7,749 bases of DNA. It comes from Candidatus Omnitrophota bacterium. Lineage in GTDB: Bacteria; Omnitrophota; Gorgyraeia; Pluralincolimonadales; Pluralincolimonadaceae. The notes below the pieces were generated by a model. The model worked only from the letters and a program-made list of their open reading frames with translations, was not told the DNA's origin and did not search any database. The stretch spans positions 1-7,749 of the forward strand of contig JAQTVK010000040.1 of the NCBI GenBank assembly GCA_028706795.1, written 5' to 3'. This document shows, piece after piece, positions 5,558-7,749 of the stretch (position 1 is the stretch's first letter; each line of letters opens with the position of its first letter). A program made the translations under genes and the position numbers.

Positions 5558-7749
5558 ATGAGATACGGACATTTCAGCAGCGATGGCAGGGAATATGTGA
5601 TAGACGATCCGCGCACGCCGCGGCCATGGTTCAATTATCTTTTTAACAGGAAATATCATGCGCTTATCTCGCAGACCGGCGGCGGTTTCAGCTATTACAA
5701 GGACCCGAAGGTGAACAGGATACTGCGTTACGAGCATATCCACACGGACCGGCCCGGCAGGTACGTATTCCTGCGCGACGAAGATACCGGTGAGGTATGG
5801 TCGGCGAACTGGCAGCCCTTGAGGTCGAAACTCGATTCCTGGCAGTGCCGCCACGGCCTGGGATACAGCGTCGTCTCGTCCGTCTATAAAGGCATAAAGT
5901 GCGAGTTGACGTATTTCGTGCACCTCTTCGAGCCGGCGGAGTTCTGGAAAGTTAAGATAAAGAACGCCTCGGCGCGCCGGAGGACGGTAAAAATATTCCC
6001 GTTCGCGGAACTGGTCGCCGGCAATATCGAACTGGAGAATAATTACAGGAACATACTCTGCCTTTATAACGAGGCGTATTTCGACAAGGCATTGAACGGC
6101 ATCGTCGCTTTCAAGCAGCCGTTCAAAAGGGAACATCGCGTCATATATTCTTATTTAGGGATGAGCGCGAAGGCCGACGCCTACGACTGCAACAAGGAAA
6201 AATTCTACGGCAGGTATAACGATTCCCGCGAGGCCGAAACACTCTCCTCCGGGAAGCTGGGCAACAGGGGCGTCCGCGGCGAGGATATGGTAGCGGTCCT
6301 GGAAAAGAAGGTAACGCTCAAGCCCGGCGAGGAGAAAGAGATCGTCGTCGTCCTCGGCGTCGCCGAAGATAAGAAAGGCCTCAAAAAACTCGCGAAACTG
6401 CAAAATATAAAAACGGCGGAAAATTCGCTGAAGGGGGTCAGGAAGTTCTGGGATGAAGCCCTCGGAAGGATAGTCGTAAAGACGCCCGATGCCGACTTCG
6501 ACCTAATGACGAATATCTGGGGCAGGTACCAGCTATACGCCATTACCTGCTGGCGCGGGACATCGCAGTACCACGGAGGGGAAGGAGGCCTCGGATACCG
6601 CGATACGGCGCAGGACATAGAGGGGCTCCTTGCGCTCGACATGGACCTCGCGATGGAGAAATTGGGCAAGATCCTCTATTACCAGTATAATTCGGGCCAT
6701 GCGGTCTCGGGTTTCTCGGACGTCGAGGGCTCGTGGGATAAGGCGAGCGGCAGCATGGTAATAGGGAAGGCAGATGTGGCGGTCTGGCTCGTCTATACGG
6801 TCATCTCATATCTTAAAGAGACAGGCGATTTCGGGTTCCTTAAGAAAGTCTACGCGTTCCACAACGGCGGGAAGGCGACGGTATATGAGCATATAGTGAG
6901 GGTCGTGCGCTACCTCTTCGACCAGCGCGGCAAGCACGGCCTGCCTTTCATAAAGAAGGCCGACTGGAACGACGCCTATGACGCGGTCGGGATAAAGGGA
7001 AAAGGCGAGAGCGTCTGGCTCGGCATGGCGCTTGCGCGCGCCTGCAGGCAGTTGGGATCTTTGGCCGGATACTTAGGCGACAAAAAAGTCTCCGGGGAGA
7101 TGGAGCGGAAATATAAGGCCTTATATAAGACCATCAACAAGGTCGCGTGGGACGGGGATTGGTACCTTGCGGCTTTTAACGATGAAGGCTACAAGATAGG
7201 ATCAAACAAAAATAAGGAAGGGAAAGTCCCGCTCAACAGCCAGACGTGGGCGATCTTGGGAGAGGTAGCCCCGCAGGAGAGGTTAAGGAAGATACTCGGC
7301 AAGATAGACAATTACCTCGATACCGATTACGGGCCGGCGCTCTTCCTCCCGTCGTATACAAAATTCAATCCCGCGATCGGGAGGGTCACGGCGTTCGCAG
7401 CCGGGACGAAGGAGAACGCGGCCGTCTTCTCGCACGCGTGCGCGTTCAAGATCGTGGCGGACTGCATGATCGGCCGCGGGAATAAGGCGTTCGAGACATA
7501 CAAAAAACTTTGTCCCATGAACAAGGCAAAAGGCGACCACGACAAATACAAAGTCGAGCCGTATGTCTGGGCCGAATACGTGATCGGCCCGGGCAATAAG
7601 GATAATTTCGGCGAGGGTTCATTCACCTGGAACACCGGGACGGCGCCGTGGATGTTCATTGCCGCCTGCGAGTGGATGCTGGTCGCGCGCCGAGAGTTCG
7701 GCGGTCTGTTGATAGACCCCTGCGTACCGGGGCACTGGAAGAGATGCTC
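5558..7749 (+). CDS. GH94 disaccharide phosphorylase, probably N,N'-diacetylchitobiose phosphorylase (3' partial)
   Basis: An uninterrupted frame from the ATG at 5558 to the window edge gives 730 residues; family members have about 800, so roughly 70-90 are missing. The start MRYGHFSSDGREYVI...PRPWFNYL matches the N-terminus of cellobiose and chitobiose phosphorylases. Residues 1-300 would be the beta-sandwich and linker, and 300 onward the (alpha/alpha)6 barrel. Landmarks are GYRDTAQD (346-353, sugar site), KADWNDAYD (467-475) with the general acid Asp of DWND, GESVWLGMALARA (483-495), and the phosphate-site elements FSHACAF (His626) and WNTGTAPW (691-698). The enzyme inverts configuration while splitting a beta-linked disaccharide with phosphate. 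The nagA/nagB context favours GlcNAc-GlcNAc, giving GlcNAc-1-phosphate and GlcNAc. Cellobiose phosphorylase is the alternative. There is no signal peptide, so it acts in the cytoplasm on imported sugar. GGGAG (5550-5554) precedes the start at short spacing. Confidence 0.88.
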   Translation, partial: MRYGHFSSDGREYVIDDPRTPRPWFNYLFNRKYHALISQTGGGFSYYKDPKVNRILRYEHIHTDRPGRYVFLRDEDTGEVWSANWQPLRSKLDSWQCRHGLGYSVVSSVYKGIKCELTYFVHLFEPAEFWKVKIKNASARRRTVKIFPFAELVAGNIELENNYRNILCLYNEAYFDKALNGIVAFKQPFKREHRVIYSYLGMSAKADAYDCNKEKFYGRYNDSREAETLSSGKLGNRGVRGEDMVAVLEKKVTLKPGEEKEIVVVLGVAEDKKGLKKLAKLQNIKTAENSLKGVRKFWDEALGRIVVKTPDADFDLMTNIWGRYQLYAITCWRGTSQYHGGEGGLGYRDTAQDIEGLLALDMDLAMEKLGKILYYQYNSGHAVSGFSDVEGSWDKASGSMVIGKADVAVWLVYTVISYLKETGDFGFLKKVYAFHNGGKATVYEHIVRVVRYLFDQRGKHGLPFIKKADWNDAYDAVGIKGKGESVWLGMALARACRQLGSLAGYLGDKKVSGEMERKYKALYKTINKVAWDGDWYLAAFNDEGYKIGSNKNKEGKVPLNSQTWAILGEVAPQERLRKILGKIDNYLDTDYGPALFLPSYTKFNPAIGRVTAFAAGTKENAAVFSHACAFKIVADCMIGRGNKAFETYKKLCPMNKAKGDHDKYKVEPYVWAEYVIGPGNKDNFGEGSFTWNTGTAPWMFIAACEWMLVARREFGGLLIDPCVPGHWKRC

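Overview
The window looks like a catabolic operon for an amino-sugar disaccharide, probably chitin-derived N,N'-diacetylchitobiose. It comes from a Gram-negative bacterium with fairly high G+C but frequent ATA (Ile) and AGG (Arg) codons. The first 66 bases encode the C-terminal tail of a PEP-CTERM protein, which implies an exosortase-carrying, outer-membrane-bearing host. The codon habit, the PEP-CTERM tail and the fused transporter genes would fit an uncultivated lineage such as Omnitrophota or another PVC-like group. That placement is inference; no phylogenetic marker is present.

Layout, all on the + strand: the tail of a PEP-CTERM protein (1-66); a strong GC-rich hairpin (65-108) that runs directly into a good sigma70-type promoter (107-134); a short leader with an imperfect palindrome (163-183); then five tightly packed genes. 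These are nagA (198-1334), nagB (1325-2104), a fused sugar-binding protein plus MalF-type permease (2105-4363), a MalG-type permease with an extra periplasmic domain (4366-5550), and a GH94 disaccharide phosphorylase (5558 to beyond the window end). The junctions are -10, 0, +2 and +7 nt, so the genes are almost certainly co-transcribed. No gene is supported on the minus strand, and I saw no RNA gene, mobile element or CRISPR array.

Proposed pathway (inference from families and context): the two-gene ABC importer brings in a GlcNAc-containing disaccharide. The GH94 enzyme splits it with phosphate into GlcNAc-1-phosphate and GlcNAc. After phosphorylation by a kinase not seen here, NagA deacetylates GlcNAc-6-phosphate and NagB converts the product to fructose-6-phosphate plus ammonia. 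The transporter ATPase, a GlcNAc kinase and any regulator are not in the window.

The most unusual part is the transporter. One permease carries its solute-binding protein as a covalent N-terminal domain, joined through an additional membrane helix that restores correct topology. The other permease has about 125 residues resembling a carbohydrate-binding jelly roll inserted in its first periplasmic loop. Together they would form an importer with two different built-in extracytoplasmic domains.
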